Shown in pieces: positions 14,535 through 22,024 of a stretch of DNA of 48,145 nt. The stretch spans positions 1 through 48,145 of the forward strand of contig DAOUGI010000037.1 of the NCBI GenBank assembly GCA_034429215.1, written 5' to 3'. Made by a program: the position numbers and the translations under genes. Origin of the DNA: JAFGOG01 sp034429215. Lineage in GTDB: Bacteria > Chloroflexota > Anaerolineae > JAAYZQ01. Below the pieces are notes generated by a model. The model saw only the letters and a list, made by a program, of their open reading frames with translations. It did not search any database and was not told the DNA's origin. Each line of letters begins with the position of its first letter. The first letter of the stretch is position 1.

Positions 14535-15749
14535 ATGGACCTCGAGTTTCTGAAGAGCCTGGCTGTGCCCGCCCGCACTAGGATGGCGATGATCATCATG
14601 GATGGGCTGGGCGGGCTGCCGCCGGAGCCGGGGGGCAAGACAGAGCTGGAGACGGCGCACACGCCCAACCTCGACGCGTTGGCGGGCCAATCGGCCCTGG
14701 GGCTGACCGTGCCGGCCGGGCCGGGCATATCACCCGGCAGCGGTCCCGGCCACCTGGGCATTTTCGGCTATGACCCGATCCGGTACGAGATCGGCCGCGG
14801 CGCGCTTGAGGCGCTGGGGGTGGATTTTGACCTGCGTCCCGACGACGTGGCTGCGCGCGGCAATTTCTGTACGGTGGACGAGGTGGGGGTGGTGGCCGAT
14901 CGCCGCGCCGGACGCCTGCCGACCGAGGTGAGCCGGGAGCTGGCGGGCCTGCTGGGGGGGATCCGGATCGACGGCGCCGAGTTCTTTGTCGAGACGGTTA
15001 AAGAGCACCGTTTCGCATTCGTGATGCGCGGGCCGGGGCTGGGCGAGGCACTGACCGACACCGATCCGCTCCAAGTGGGCGTGCCGCCGCTGCCGGTGCG
15101 CGCGCTCGGGCCGGGGTCGGAGAGGGCGGCAGGATTGGCCAACCGGTTCATCGCCCAGGCGGGCGAGCTGTTGGCGGCGCGCAGGCCAAGGGCCGCCGCC
15201 AACATGATCCTGCTGCGCGGTTTCGACCGACTGCCGAGGGTGCCGACCTACCAGGAGCTGTTTGGCCTACGCGCGGCGGCAATCGCGGTCAACGGCATGT
15301 ACCGGGGGGTGGCCAGGCTGGTGGGCATGACGGTGCTGGACCTGGACGGCGTCACGCCGGCGGATCAGTTTGCGGCGCTGGAGAAGAGCTGGGGCGATTT
15401 CGATTTCTTTTATCTGCACGTCAAAAAGACGGACACCGCGGGCGAGAGTGGCGATTTTGCAGGCAAGGTGCGGGCCATTGAGGAGGTGGATGGGCTGCTG
15501 CCGCGCTTGACGGCGCTCGATCCAGATGTTATAGTAGTCAGCGGCGATCATTCGTCGCCGGCGGTGCTCAAATCGCACAGCTGGCATCCGGTGCCGACTC
15601 TGCTGTACGGCAGATATGTCCGCGCCGACGGCATTGCCGAGTTTGGCGAGCGGGCGTGCGCCCGCGGCAGCCTCGGCACGTTGCCGGCCAAGGGCCTGAT
15701 GCCGATCGCGCTGGCCAACGCGCAGCGCCTGGCCAAGTTTGGCGCCTAG
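14535..15749 (+). CDS. apgM: archaeal-type 2,3-bisphosphoglycerate-independent phosphoglycerate mutase
   Basis: 404 residues from ATG 14535; ATG 14517 (410 residues, 16-base overlap with the previous gene) is an alternative, and neither has a strong ribosome site. ApgM features: M-I-I-M-D-G-L-G-G-L (metal Asp), A-H-T-P-N-L-D, nucleophile loop S-P-G-S-G-P-G-H-L-G-I-F-G-Y-D-P, G-D-H-S-S-P, and H-S-W-H-P-V-P near the end. In L-H-V-K-K-T-D-T-A-G-E-S-G the usual metal-binding His after A-G is Glu, a change I believe occurs in some bacterial members. It belongs to the same alkaline-phosphatase superfamily as the permuted protein upstream. Normal activity is 3- to 2-phosphoglycerate in glycolysis; within this cluster it may act on a related ester. 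Confidence 0.87.
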   Translation: MDLEFLKSLAVPARTRMAMIIMDGLGGLPPEPGGKTELETAHTPNLDALAGQSALGLTVPAGPGISPGSGPGHLGIFGYDPIRYEIGRGALEALGVDFDLRPDDVAARGNFCTVDEVGVVADRRAGRLPTEVSRELAGLLGGIRIDGAEFFVETVKEHRFAFVMRGPGLGEALTDTDPLQVGVPPLPVRALGPGSERAAGLANRFIAQAGELLAARRPRAAANMILLRGFDRLPRVPTYQELFGLRAAAIAVNGMYRGVARLVGMTVLDLDGVTPADQFAALEKSWGDFDFFYLHVKKTDTAGESGDFAGKVRAIEEVDGLLPRLTALDPDVIVVSGDHSSPAVLKSHSWHPVPTLLYGRYVRADGIAEFGERACARGSLGTLPAKGLMPIALANAQRLAKFGA

Positions 15750-15770
15750 TCTATTCTGAGGGAGTTTATC

Positions 15771-16679
15771 GTGTTCGACGTTGCTCTATCTACGATGTGG
15801 GCTGTGGGCCGGTTCCCAGAACTGGCCGATTTTTTCGATGCCGGGAGGAAGCTGGGGTTTGCCCGGTTTGAGCTGAATCACGCGATCACTTCGGCCATGC
15901 TGGAGGGTCTGTCGTTGGACGGCACGATCGCCAGCGTCCACGAGCCGTGCCCGGCCGACCTGTCGATGAATGTGCTCAAGGAGCGCAACTGGCTCGTGTC
16001 GGCGCCCGGCGAGGAGGATCGGCGCCAGGGAGTGGCTGCCATCCGGCGGAGCATCGACCTGGCGCACAAGCTGGGCGTTGGGGCGGTGATTGTGCATCCG
16101 GGGCGGGTGGACATCGACACCGATCTCGAGTCAAAGCTGACGAGCCTGTATCGCGCCGGCAAGGCCGGCCGGCCCGAGTATGCTCGGGCTAAGGAGCGGT
16201 TGGCGGCGGCGCGAGCAGCCCAGGCAGAGACAAACATGCGCTCGGTGCGGCGCAGCCTGGTCGAGCTGGCAGAGTATGCCGCCCGGATGGGGGTGCGACT
16301 GGGGCTGGAGAACCGGTTCCACTATCACGAAATCCCGCTTCCCGACGAGCTGGAGGATCTGTTGGGCCTGGGCCTTGGGGAGGTGATCGGTTACTGGCAC
16401 GACGTCGGCCACGCCCAGGTGCTGGAGAACCTGGGCTTTGGCACGCACGAAGAATGGCTGCGCCGCTTTGGCGGGCCACAAGGGCGCATCATTGGGACTC
16501 ACCTGCACGACGTGGTGGGCATTACCGATCACCAGGCTGCCGGAAAAGGCCAGATCGATTGGGACATGGTGGCCCGGTACCTGCCGGCGGGCGCTCTGCG
16601 CACCTGCGAGTTTTTTGCGTCCAACTTGCCAGAAGAGGTGGCGGCCGGGGCCAGGCTGCTGGCGGAAAAGGGGGTGTGA
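15771..16679 (+). CDS. sugar-phosphate isomerase/epimerase-like TIM barrel (AP_endonuc_2)
   Basis: 302 residues from GTG 15771, with GAGGGAG upstream. The pattern of the xylose-isomerase-like TIM barrel is visible: F-E-L-N-H at strand 2, V-H-E-P near residue 45, A-V-I-V-H-P-G-R-V-D near 104-113, L-G-L-E-N-R-F-H-Y near 177, Y-W-H-D-V-G-H-A near 208 and G-T-H-L-H-D-V near 243. The conserved Glu, two Asp/His pairs and the final Glu (C-E-F-F) are the metal-binding set in this family. Such proteins isomerise or epimerise sugars or cut abasic DNA; with no repair genes around and phosphate-ester enzymes on both sides, a sugar or polyol step is more likely. Confidence 0.82.
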   Translation: MFDVALSTMWAVGRFPELADFFDAGRKLGFARFELNHAITSAMLEGLSLDGTIASVHEPCPADLSMNVLKERNWLVSAPGEEDRRQGVAAIRRSIDLAHKLGVGAVIVHPGRVDIDTDLESKLTSLYRAGKAGRPEYARAKERLAAARAAQAETNMRSVRRSLVELAEYAARMGVRLGLENRFHYHEIPLPDELEDLLGLGLGEVIGYWHDVGHAQVLENLGFGTHEEWLRRFGGPQGRIIGTHLHDVVGITDHQAAGKGQIDWDMVARYLPAGALRTCEFFASNLPEEVAAGARLLAEKGV

Positions 16680-16689
16680 GGGCCGTCCC

Positions 16690-17895
16690 ATGCCGTCGAC
16701 GAGCAGCTTGACCAGCCCGGATCAGTTTTCGGCGATCCTGTACGACAAGATGAAACGGATCAACGTGGGCGTGGAGGAGATGGAGCTGTACGAATTCCGC
16801 TATGCCCTCCATAACCTCGCGCCGGAGGATGGCGGCTGGGCGGCCGTGGAGGTGGACGGGGAGGAAGAGGTCGAAAGGCTGGTCAACAGCGCCGAGTTCT
16901 ATGCCGGCATCCAGATCAAGCCGCGGGTCGAGGGCAGGATCGTGCTGGACGAAAAGATCGTGCGGCTGACGCGGATGCTGTTTGTGGGCCTGGTCACGGG
17001 CAGGTATGCGGAAGAGTGGATCCAGGTGCACTTTTTCTTTGACATAAGGGGTTTTTACTTTCTGCACCGGACGGCCTATTTCACCGGCAGGGTGGCGGCG
17101 CACCTGGGCGGCGGGCCGTTCAGAAGTTTTGAGCAGAAGCAGAAGTGGTTCGAGCGGCACCAGGACATTGGCTACAAGGAGTTCAGGGAAGCGAACGCCG
17201 AGACGGATCGGGCGTTTATAGAGAGTGTCCAGAAGCTGATCGCGGCCAAGGGAACGCCGATCCTGTTGGCCATCGCCGGGCCTACGGCGGCGGGCAAGAC
17301 TGAGATTGTCGAACGGCTGCGCAGTGCATTGGAGCAGGCAGGCAGAAAAGTCGCGTCGATCGAGATGGACAACTTTTTGACCGACCGGGACTATCGGGAG
17401 GAGAAGGGGATCCATACGCTGGGCAAGGAAGCGATCCATTTCGCGCTCTTTAGACAGGGGTTGGAGACGATCAGCCGGGGGCAGAGGATCACGATCCCGA
17501 GGTACGACTTTGTATACGCCACTTCGAGCCACGATCTGGACGGTCATCTCAAGCCGGGCGGCGTCCCGATCGAGATCGAGCCGGCCGATATCGTGTTCAT
17601 CGAGGGCAATTTTCCTTTTCTGTTGGAGGAGGTCGCGCCTTTGATCGGCATCAAGGTGGTGTACCTGACCGACGACGCGGTCCGGCTGAAGCGAAAATGG
17701 AAACGGGACATCGATTACCGGAAAAAGTATGAGCCGACCTACTTTCGCAACCGGTTTTTCAGGGACCAGTTCCTGATGGCGCAGAGGTGCTACCTGCCGC
17801 AGATGGAGGTGTGCGACATGGTCGTCGATACGACGGGCGCGGCGCTGTGGGTCACGCCTGAGATTGCCAAGATCCTGGATAGTGGGAGCATATAG
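16690..17895 (+). CDS. uridine kinase/phosphoribulokinase-like protein with an extra N-terminal domain
   Basis: 401 residues from ATG 16690. Residues 1-190 form a domain I do not recognise: acidic, with aromatic clusters (H-F-F-F-D-I-R-G-F-Y-F) and a basic stretch. Residues 195-400 are a P-loop kinase: Walker A G-P-T-A-A-G-K-T, S-I-E-M-D-N-F (metal Asp, as in uridine kinase and phosphoribulokinase), P-R-Y-D-F after a helical stretch, I-V-F-I-E-G-N (Walker B), and K-R-K-W-K-R-D-I-D-Y-R (lid-like). It probably phosphorylates a sugar, polyol or nucleoside with ATP. Uridine kinases normally have about 210 residues, so the N-terminal half is extra. It lies ten bases after the TIM-barrel gene and three before pit. 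Confidence 0.8.
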   Translation: MPSTSSLTSPDQFSAILYDKMKRINVGVEEMELYEFRYALHNLAPEDGGWAAVEVDGEEEVERLVNSAEFYAGIQIKPRVEGRIVLDEKIVRLTRMLFVGLVTGRYAEEWIQVHFFFDIRGFYFLHRTAYFTGRVAAHLGGGPFRSFEQKQKWFERHQDIGYKEFREANAETDRAFIESVQKLIAAKGTPILLAIAGPTAAGKTEIVERLRSALEQAGRKVASIEMDNFLTDRDYREEKGIHTLGKEAIHFALFRQGLETISRGQRITIPRYDFVYATSSHDLDGHLKPGGVPIEIEPADIVFIEGNFPFLLEEVAPLIGIKVVYLTDDAVRLKRKWKRDIDYRKKYEPTYFRNRFFRDQFLMAQRCYLPQMEVCDMVVDTTGAALWVTPEIAKILDSGSI

Positions 17896-17898
17896 GGC

Positions 17899-18882
17899 AT
17901 GCCCTTTGTGTTGATGTTCATCATCGCCATTGCGATGGTGTTCGATTTTCTAAATGGATTTCACGATTCGAGCAATATCGTGGCGACCATGATCTCGTCG
18001 CGGGCGATGTCGCCCCGTGCGGCGATGGGCATCACCGCCGTGGCCGAGTTCTGCGGGCCGTTCCTCTTTGGCGTGGCGGTAGCCACGACCATCGGCAGCG
18101 AGGTGGTGGATCCGGCAGCCATCAGCACTGCGGTGATTATCGCCGCGCTGAGCAGCGCCATCGTGTGGAACGTGGTCACCTGGTATTTCGGCTGGCCGTC
18201 GAGCACATCGCACGCGCTCATCGGCGGGCTGATCGGGGCGGTCGGAGTGGCCGAGGGGCTGTCGACTATCCAGTTGGCCGGGCTGGGGAAGATCCTGATC
18301 GCCCTGTTCCTTTCGCCCGTGCTGGGCCTGGTGGTGGGCTACCTGGTGTTGAAGGCGATCTATTTTCTGGCAAGGGGGGCGTCGCCGAGCGTCAACAAGG
18401 TGTTCAAGCGGGCGCAACTGGTGACCTCGCTGGCGCTGGCGCTGAGCCACGGCACCAACGACGCTCAAAAGACGATGGGCATCATCGCCATGGCCATGGT
18501 GACCACGGGCTATGCGACCGAGTTCCATGTGCCGTGGTGGGTTATCCTGCTGAGCGCCAGCGCCATCGCGCTGGGTACGGCGGTGGGCGGCTGGCGGTTG
18601 ATCCGGACGCTTGGCGGCAAGTTCTACAAGATCCGGCCTGTCCATGCCTTTGCCTCGCAGTTGACCTCGACCGGGATTATCCTGGGGGCGGCGCTGTTGG
18701 GCGGGCCGGTGAGCACGACGCAAGTGGTCAGCACGGCGATCATGGGCGCAGGGGCGGCCGACCGGGTGTCGAAGGTGCGCTGGACGGTGGCGCTGGACAT
18801 TGTGGTGGCCTGGGTGCTGACCATCCCGGTGTCGGCCTTGTTGGCGGCAGGGCTTTATCTGTTGGTCGATCTGGTGGTATAA
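17899..18882 (+). CDS. pit: PiT family inorganic phosphate transporter
   Basis: 327 residues, about ten membrane segments. The two inverted PiT signature repeats are clear: D-F-L-N-G-F-H-D-S-S-N near residues 16-26 and L-S-H-G-T-N-D-A-Q-K-T-M-G near 183-195. The W-P-S-S-T-S-H-A-L-I-G-G and P-V-S-T-T-Q-V-V-S motifs follow each. PiT proteins move phosphate with a cation and can work in either direction. Only three bases separate it from the kinase gene and 22 from the DUF47 gene. In this cluster it may export or rebalance phosphate released from an imported organophosphate, or import phosphate as a paired substrate. Confidence 0.93.
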   Translation: MPFVLMFIIAIAMVFDFLNGFHDSSNIVATMISSRAMSPRAAMGITAVAEFCGPFLFGVAVATTIGSEVVDPAAISTAVIIAALSSAIVWNVVTWYFGWPSSTSHALIGGLIGAVGVAEGLSTIQLAGLGKILIALFLSPVLGLVVGYLVLKAIYFLARGASPSVNKVFKRAQLVTSLALALSHGTNDAQKTMGIIAMAMVTTGYATEFHVPWWVILLSASAIALGTAVGGWRLIRTLGGKFYKIRPVHAFASQLTSTGIILGAALLGGPVSTTQVVSTAIMGAGAADRVSKVRWTVALDIVVAWVLTIPVSALLAAGLYLLVDLVV

Positions 18883-18904
18883 TTCAAGATAGGAAAAGCG
18901 CACA

Positions 18905-19531
18905 ATGGGATTACGAGAGTTTTTCAAACCACGGCAGGACACGTTTGTGGAGCTGCTGATCCGGCAGGCAGAGATTACGCTGGACGGGATGACCGCCCTG
19001 GAATTGTATATGAAAAAGGCGTCCGAGAAGCACGCGGTGGCGGTGACCCAGGCCGAGAAGGATGCCGACGAGGTGCGGCGCATCTTGATCGACGATCTGA
19101 ACCGCACCTTTGTGACGCCGATCGACCGCGAGGATATCTTTGCCTTGTCGCGCGCCGTCGACGATGTGATGGACTATGCCTATTCGACGGTGGAGGAGAT
19201 GGAGATCCTGGGGGTAGAGCCGAACGATTTCCTGCGGCGGATGGTGTCGCTGCTGCACGATGCAGCCAACGAGATCCACCTGGCGATGCAGCGGCTGAAA
19301 GAGAATCCGGGGGTGGCAGCGGAGCATGCCACGCGGGCCAAGGCGCTGGAGAATCGGGTGGAGCGGGTGTACCGGGAGGCGATCGCCGATCTCTTCTCGG
19401 GCCCGGAAGATGTTCACCATATCACCAGGATGCTCAAGCTGCGAGAAATCTACCGGCACATCAGCAACTGCGCCGATCGGGGCGACGAGGCGGCCAATGT
19501 GATCCACGACATCGTGGTCAAGATGACGTGA
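18905..19531 (+). CDS. DUF47 family phosphate-transport regulator (PhoU-like)
   Basis: 208 residues, nearly all helical, with the DUF47 pattern: charged N-terminus, E-K-D-A-D-E-V-R-R, T-F-V-T-P-I-D-R-E-D-I (about residues 73-83), A-V-D-D-V-M-D-Y, then E-I-H-L-A-M and the end motif I-S-N-C-A-D-R-G-D-E-A-A-N-V. DUF47 proteins are distant relatives of PhoU and are very often encoded next to pit; they modulate the transporter, probably binding metal at the acidic triads. The start has GGAAAAG upstream. It is the last gene of the long cluster; the next gene has its own ribosome site after a 43-base gap. Confidence 0.92.
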   Translation: MGLREFFKPRQDTFVELLIRQAEITLDGMTALELYMKKASEKHAVAVTQAEKDADEVRRILIDDLNRTFVTPIDREDIFALSRAVDDVMDYAYSTVEEMEILGVEPNDFLRRMVSLLHDAANEIHLAMQRLKENPGVAAEHATRAKALENRVERVYREAIADLFSGPEDVHHITRMLKLREIYRHISNCADRGDEAANVIHDIVVKMT

Positions 19532-19574
19532 TGCTGCCTCGAATGGGGACAACACATTAAAGAGGGAGATAGAG

Positions 19575-20744
19575 ATGAAACCGAGACGGATTTGTGATGG
19601 TGTCCAATGGATAGGAGTGGTGGACTGGAGCCGGCGGTTGTTCGATTCCCTTATTCCATTACCAGATGGTACCAGTTACAACGCATACCTTGTCCAGGGA
19701 TCGGACAAGACTGCTCTCCTGGACACGGTCGATCCGGCGGCGAAGGATGTTTTGATACGGCGGTTGACGGCCATTGATCACATTGACTATCTGATCTCAC
19801 ATCACGCGGAGCAGGACCATTCAGGGGCCATCCCACTCATTCTGGAAAGGTACGGCCAGGCCGTGCTCCTGTGCAGCTCCAAGGCGGCACCGATGCTGGT
19901 CGATCACCTTGGCATCGCGCCTGAACGGATCAGGACGGTTGAAGATGGAGAGACTCTGTCTCTGGGGAACAAGACCCTGCGGTTTGTCTATACTCCGTGG
20001 GTCCATTGGCCCGAGACGATGGTCACGCACCTGGTCGAGGATCGCATCCTCTTCTCGTGCGACTTGTTCGGGTCACACGTCGCCACTTCGGACCTGTATG
20101 CCGGAACCGATCCCTATGTGCTTGAATCGGCCAAACGGTACTATGCCGAGATCATGATGCCTTTTCGCAAGATCATTCAGAACAACCTCAAGAAGGTCCG
20201 TGCCCTCGAGTTTGACCTGATCGCGCCGAGCCACGGTCCACTCCACGATCAGCCGGAAGGCATCCTCGCGGCGTATGAAGACTGGGTTTCCGACCGGGTT
20301 TCGAACCTCGTCGTCCTTCCGTATATCTCGATGCACGGGAGCACCGAGGCGATGGTTAACTACCTGGTCGAGGCGCTGGCAGAGCGAGGCGTCAAAGTGC
20401 AAAAGTTCGACCTGACGAGCACGGACATTGGCAAGCTTGCCATGGCGCTAGTCGATGCGGCGACAATCGTGATCGGGACGCCCACCGTGCACGTTGGTCC
20501 ACATCCGAACGTGTTCTCTGCCACGAACCTGGCCAATACGCTGCGTCCCAAGCTGAGGTATGTCGCAATCATCGGTTCCTACGGGTGGGGCACCAAGGCC
20601 GCCGAGCAGCTCGCGGGGCTGATACCCAACCTCAAGGCCGAGTTCCTCGACACGGTCTTGTGCAAAGGCTTTCCGGACGCAGAGGCGTTCGCCGCTCTGG
20701 ATGCGCTCGCGGATACGATCCGGGACAAGCACGCCTCGATGTAG
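19575..20744 (+). CDS. fprA: flavodiiron protein (FprA/rubredoxin:oxygen oxidoreductase type)
   Basis: 389 residues with two domains. The beta-lactamase-like diiron domain (1-245) has H77-A-E79-Q-D81-H82, W-V-H144, C-D163 and S-H220, the full set of iron ligands. The flavodoxin domain (about 246-389) has the FMN loop Y-I-S-M-H-G-S-T-E (250-258) and a G-T-P-T-V loop. Such enzymes reduce oxygen to water or nitric oxide to nitrous oxide in anaerobes and microaerophiles, protecting oxygen-sensitive enzymes such as the aldehyde oxidoreductase encoded elsewhere here. No rubredoxin domain is attached, and no rubredoxin gene is nearby. AGGGAG supports the start. A terminator follows the gene. Confidence 0.9.
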   Translation: MKPRRICDGVQWIGVVDWSRRLFDSLIPLPDGTSYNAYLVQGSDKTALLDTVDPAAKDVLIRRLTAIDHIDYLISHHAEQDHSGAIPLILERYGQAVLLCSSKAAPMLVDHLGIAPERIRTVEDGETLSLGNKTLRFVYTPWVHWPETMVTHLVEDRILFSCDLFGSHVATSDLYAGTDPYVLESAKRYYAEIMMPFRKIIQNNLKKVRALEFDLIAPSHGPLHDQPEGILAAYEDWVSDRVSNLVVLPYISMHGSTEAMVNYLVEALAERGVKVQKFDLTSTDIGKLAMALVDAATIVIGTPTVHVGPHPNVFSATNLANTLRPKLRYVAIIGSYGWGTKAAEQLAGLIPNLKAEFLDTVLCKGFPDAEAFAALDALADTIRDKHASM

Positions 20745-20754
20745 CCAATGGCAG

Positions 20755-20825
20755 CCTGAGCCAGGCTCACGATGCGTGCCTGCACGCAAGGAGCAGGGGC
20801 CGTGAGTCTGCTCAGGCCTTTTTTT
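20755..20825 (+). terminator. branched intrinsic terminator after the flavodiiron gene
   Basis: gcctgagc (20755-20762) pairs with gctcaggc (20811-20818), with smaller stems inside (CTCACG with CGTGAG, TGCGTG with CACGCA), and is followed by a run of six T. The PfkB gene begins 12 bases after the T-run, so this structure could also act as an attenuator for that gene. Confidence 0.75.
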
Positions 20826-20836
20826 ATGGAGCTTAT

Positions 20837-21718
20837 GTGTACGATATCGCCTTTGTAGGTAACTATACCAAGGACACAATCGTGTCGGCGGCCGGCAAGC
20901 GGTTGGTGGACGGCGGGGCTTTTAATTATGGCGCGCACGTTGCGGCTCACATGGGGCTCAGGACAGCGGCAGTCACCCGGCTCGCCGGGGAGGATTGGCA
21001 CGTGGTGGACAGGCTGGCGCGGCTGGGGGTGGATGTGCTCGCCGAGCAGACGCCCCAGTCGACCTGCCTGCGCCTGGAGTATCCTACTGCTAACGTGGAC
21101 GAGCGGGTCATCTATGTGACGAGCACGGCCGGGACGTTTACGCCGGAGCAGGTGGTTGGCGTGCCGGCGCGCGCCTTTGTGGTCGGTACTTCGTTCCGGG
21201 GTGAGGCCGGCCTGGACCTGTTCGAAGGGCTGGCGGCCAAGGGGGCGCCGATCGCCACCGATGTGCAGGGCTTTGTGCGGGTGGTTCGCGACGGCAAGCT
21301 GGTCTACGAGCCGTGGCCCGCCGACGAGAGACAGGCGATCCTGAGCCGCGTGGGGACGCTCAAGAGCGACGCGGTGGAGGCTGAGATGCTGACGGGCACG
21401 GCCGACATCTATCGCGCGGCGCAGATGCTGGCCGAGATGGGTCCGGCCGAGATCGTGCTGACCCACCGGGGAGGACTGCTGGTGTATGCCGGCGGCCGGT
21501 TCCACGAGGCGGGCTTTTTCCCGGCCCAGCTCGTGGGGCGCAGCGGCCGGGGCGACACCTGCCTGGGCGCCTATGTGTCGCGGCGGCTGGGCTCACCGCC
21601 GGCCGAGGCTACTGTCTGGGCGGCGGCTGTTACGAGCCTGAAGATGGAGGCGGAAGGCCCCTTTGGCCGGACGACGGGCGAGGTGGAAGCGCTGATCCGG
21701 CAGAAGTACAACTTTTGA
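20837..21718 (+). CDS. PfkB family carbohydrate/nucleoside kinase
   Basis: 293 residues from GTG 20837, chosen because GGAG lies six bases upstream and the protein then begins V-Y-D-I-A-F-V-G-N-Y-T-K-D, a common PfkB opening. Substrate-side motif D-G-G-A-F-N-Y-G-A (about 34-42) and C-terminal G-R-S-G-R-G-D-T-C-L-G-A-Y (about 236-248), which carries the catalytic Asp, are intact. It transfers phosphate from ATP to a sugar or nucleoside; the substrate cannot be told. It has no obvious partner gene and is separated from the flavodiiron gene by a terminator, so its own transcript is likely, although no promoter was found in the 92-base gap. Confidence 0.83.
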   Translation: MYDIAFVGNYTKDTIVSAAGKRLVDGGAFNYGAHVAAHMGLRTAAVTRLAGEDWHVVDRLARLGVDVLAEQTPQSTCLRLEYPTANVDERVIYVTSTAGTFTPEQVVGVPARAFVVGTSFRGEAGLDLFEGLAAKGAPIATDVQGFVRVVRDGKLVYEPWPADERQAILSRVGTLKSDAVEAEMLTGTADIYRAAQMLAEMGPAEIVLTHRGGLLVYAGGRFHEAGFFPAQLVGRSGRGDTCLGAYVSRRLGSPPAEATVWAAAVTSLKMEAEGPFGRTTGEVEALIRQKYNF

Positions 21719-21756
21719 AAGCGGCTGAAGCCGCTACTACGAGGCGCATGCTGCAT

Positions 21757-21785
21757 TTGACCTCTGAGCGAAATCAGCGTATAAT
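21757..21785 (+). promoter_or_regulatory. sigma-70-type promoter of the ABC-F leader
   Basis: TTGACC (21757-21762) and exact TATAAT (21780-21785), with a 17-base spacer. Transcription would start near 21792 and give a leader of about 230 bases before the ABC-F start codon at 22025. Confidence 0.75.
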
Positions 21786-21806
21786 GGATTGCAGGAGTTT
21801 GTGACC

Positions 21807-21899
21807 GTGATATTGGTATTGATCGGACAAACACAACTGGGTCTACCCAACGTTAGAGGCAGCATGGGCGCGCAGCCTCGGCTGAATTGTGCGCCCTGA
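21807..21899 (+). CDS. putative leader peptide of the ABC-F gene
   Basis: A 30-codon frame starts with GTG at 21807, nine bases after AGGAG; a GTG at 21801 in the same frame would make 32 codons. It ends with TGA at 21897-21899. The product begins M-I-L-V-L-I-G-Q-T-Q and ends P-R-L-N-C-A-P. It lies between the promoter and an intrinsic terminator, and its last third overlaps the RNA segments that can pair with the terminator arm. Hydrophobic leader peptides of this size stall drug-bound ribosomes in front of some macrolide and lincosamide resistance genes. Expression is not proven. Confidence 0.5.
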   Translation: MILVLIGQTQLGLPNVRGSMGAQPRLNCAP

Positions 21900-21935
21900 C
21901 GTAGAATATTATTGTCAACTAAGCCGTGGGCGCAC
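21866..21935 (+). promoter_or_regulatory. competing RNA segments of an attenuator (antiterminator)
   Basis: Segment 1 (21866-21874) can pair with segment 2 (21888-21896) to form a 9-bp hairpin inside the leader reading frame. Segment 2 (GTGCGCCC, 21889-21896) is also the exact complement of segment 3 (GGGCGCAC, 21928-21935), which is part of the 5' arm of the terminator. Pairing 2-3 would therefore break the terminator. A ribosome stalled over segment 1 would favour 2-3 and read-through. Confidence 0.65.
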
Positions 21936-21958
21936 TCGCGTCTACGGCTTCTTTTTTT
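21921..21958 (+). terminator. intrinsic terminator in the ABC-F leader
   Basis: A 13-base arm (21921-21933) pairs fully, with two G-U pairs, with 21938-21950 around a 4-base loop. It is followed by C and seven T. It lies 66 bases before the ABC-F start codon and after the promoter, so it must be bypassed for the gene to be expressed. Confidence 0.85.
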
Positions 21959-22024
21959 CTCAACCTTACTCCTCGCCGGCCATGGACGTGAGCATGCCAC
22001 GGCCTGCCAAGGGGAGGTGGGATC

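Noticed and set aside
18855..18883. TATAAT at the end of the pit gene as a promoter of the DUF47 gene
   Set aside because: The -10 match is perfect, but the sequence at the -35 position (ttatct) is a poor match and the two genes are only 22 bases apart, so cotranscription is more likely.
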